5,792 nucleotides of DNA from Desulfobacterales bacterium. Its GTDB lineage: Bacteria > Desulfobacterota > Desulfobacteria > Desulfobacterales > UBA2174_A. Of the stretch, positions 5,547-5,792 are shown piece after piece; positions within the stretch are counted from its first letter, which is position 1; the number at the start of each line of letters is the position of its first letter. Position numbers and translations under genes: made by a program. The notes beneath the pieces are model-generated. The model ran no database searches, was not told where the DNA came from, and worked only from the letters and a program-made list of their open reading frames with translations. The DNA lies in assembly GCA_025454075.1 (NCBI GenBank), contig JALOPD010000239.1, positions 1 through 5,792 on the forward strand. Reading direction: 5' to 3'.

Positions 5547-5792
5547 ATGGCTGTTGTTAAAACCTATGCCAAAGGGCAGATCATCATTCCCAAGGAGCTT
5601 CGCGACGCGTTAGGTATTACGCCCGGCAAACGGCTGTCGCTGAAACTCGTCAATGACCATATGGAGGTTCGACCGCTGCCGGATGATCCGATTGAGCATT
5701 TGACCGGCATCTTCAAGGACGTTCCGCAATCCATGGCGGAGGAGCTGCTCAGGGAAAGGGCCCAGGATGACCGCGGCGACGAAAAAAATCGT
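5547..5792 (+). CDS. AbrB/MazE/SpoVT-fold antitoxin, 3'-truncated by the window
   Basis: 82 codons are visible and no stop is reached before the window ends. The N-terminus, MAVVKTYAKGQIIIPKELRD followed by ALGITPGKRLSLKL (residues 1-34), is a classic swapped-hairpin AbrB/MazE DNA-binding domain, with the KGQIIIPKELR signature. Residues 47-82 (DDPIEHLTGIFKD, then SMAEELLRERAQDD) form an acidic, helical tail typical of antitoxins that wrap a toxin. The start has AAGGA eight bases upstream (5534-5538) and its own promoter. In this family the DPI...LTGIFKD...LL.ER tail is usually followed, often with overlapping start and stop, by a PIN-domain VapC-type RNase; that gene would lie just beyond the window. 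The DNA-binding family is confident, the antitoxin role is likely, and the partner type is inferred. Confidence 0.85.
   Translation, partial: MAVVKTYAKGQIIIPKELRDALGITPGKRLSLKLVNDHMEVRPLPDDPIEHLTGIFKDVPQSMAEELLRERAQDDRGDEKNR

Overview
The window looks like a GC-rich, Gram-negative bacterial chromosome. The support is an inner-membrane/periplasm-spanning RND efflux operon, a Pseudomonas/Xanthomonas-style REP inverted pair, and proteobacterial-type toxin-antitoxin genes. I cannot name the organism. Gammaproteobacteria and the former Deltaproteobacteria (Desulfobacterota) both fit.

Layout. (1) Positions 1-192 hold the last 63 codons of an inner-membrane permease, most likely of a polar amino acid ABC transporter. 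(2) Positions 193-332 are a regulatory gap with a perfect 12-bp palindrome, a sigma70-like promoter and a Shine-Dalgarno sequence that favours a start at 333. (3) Positions 333-1481 encode an MdtA-like periplasmic adaptor. (4) Positions 1482-1601 separate it from the pump gene and are largely filled by a head-to-head REP-type inverted repeat. (5) Positions 1602-4718 encode a full-length HAE-1/MdtBC-type RND transporter with an intact proton-relay motif. No outer-membrane channel gene lies in the window. (6) Positions 4719-4864 hold a UUCG-capped hairpin overlapping the pump stop codon, then three ATGCGCAT palindromes forming a likely autoregulatory operator. (7) Positions 4865-5427 are a compact ccdA-ccdB toxin-antitoxin pair overlapping by one base. 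(8) Positions 5428-5546 hold a near-consensus promoter with an inverted repeat over its -10 element. (9) Positions 5547 to the window end carry an AbrB/MazE-fold antitoxin gene that runs off the edge, probably the first gene of a second toxin-antitoxin module.

How the genes work together. The adaptor and pump would form the inner-membrane and periplasmic parts of a proton-driven tripartite drug exporter, using an outer-membrane factor encoded elsewhere. CcdA would neutralise the gyrase-poison-type toxin CcdB and repress its own operon through the upstream palindromes. The AbrB-like protein would do the same for an unseen downstream toxin, most likely a PIN-domain (VapC-type) RNase. The intergenic DNA of the toxin-antitoxin region is visibly more AT-rich than the efflux operon, which suggests a separately acquired segment next to conserved chromosomal genes. 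I did not find convincing evidence for a wholly new system. The most notable items are the REP pair inside the efflux operon, the clustered toxin-antitoxin modules with structured operators, and the divergent C-terminus of CcdB.
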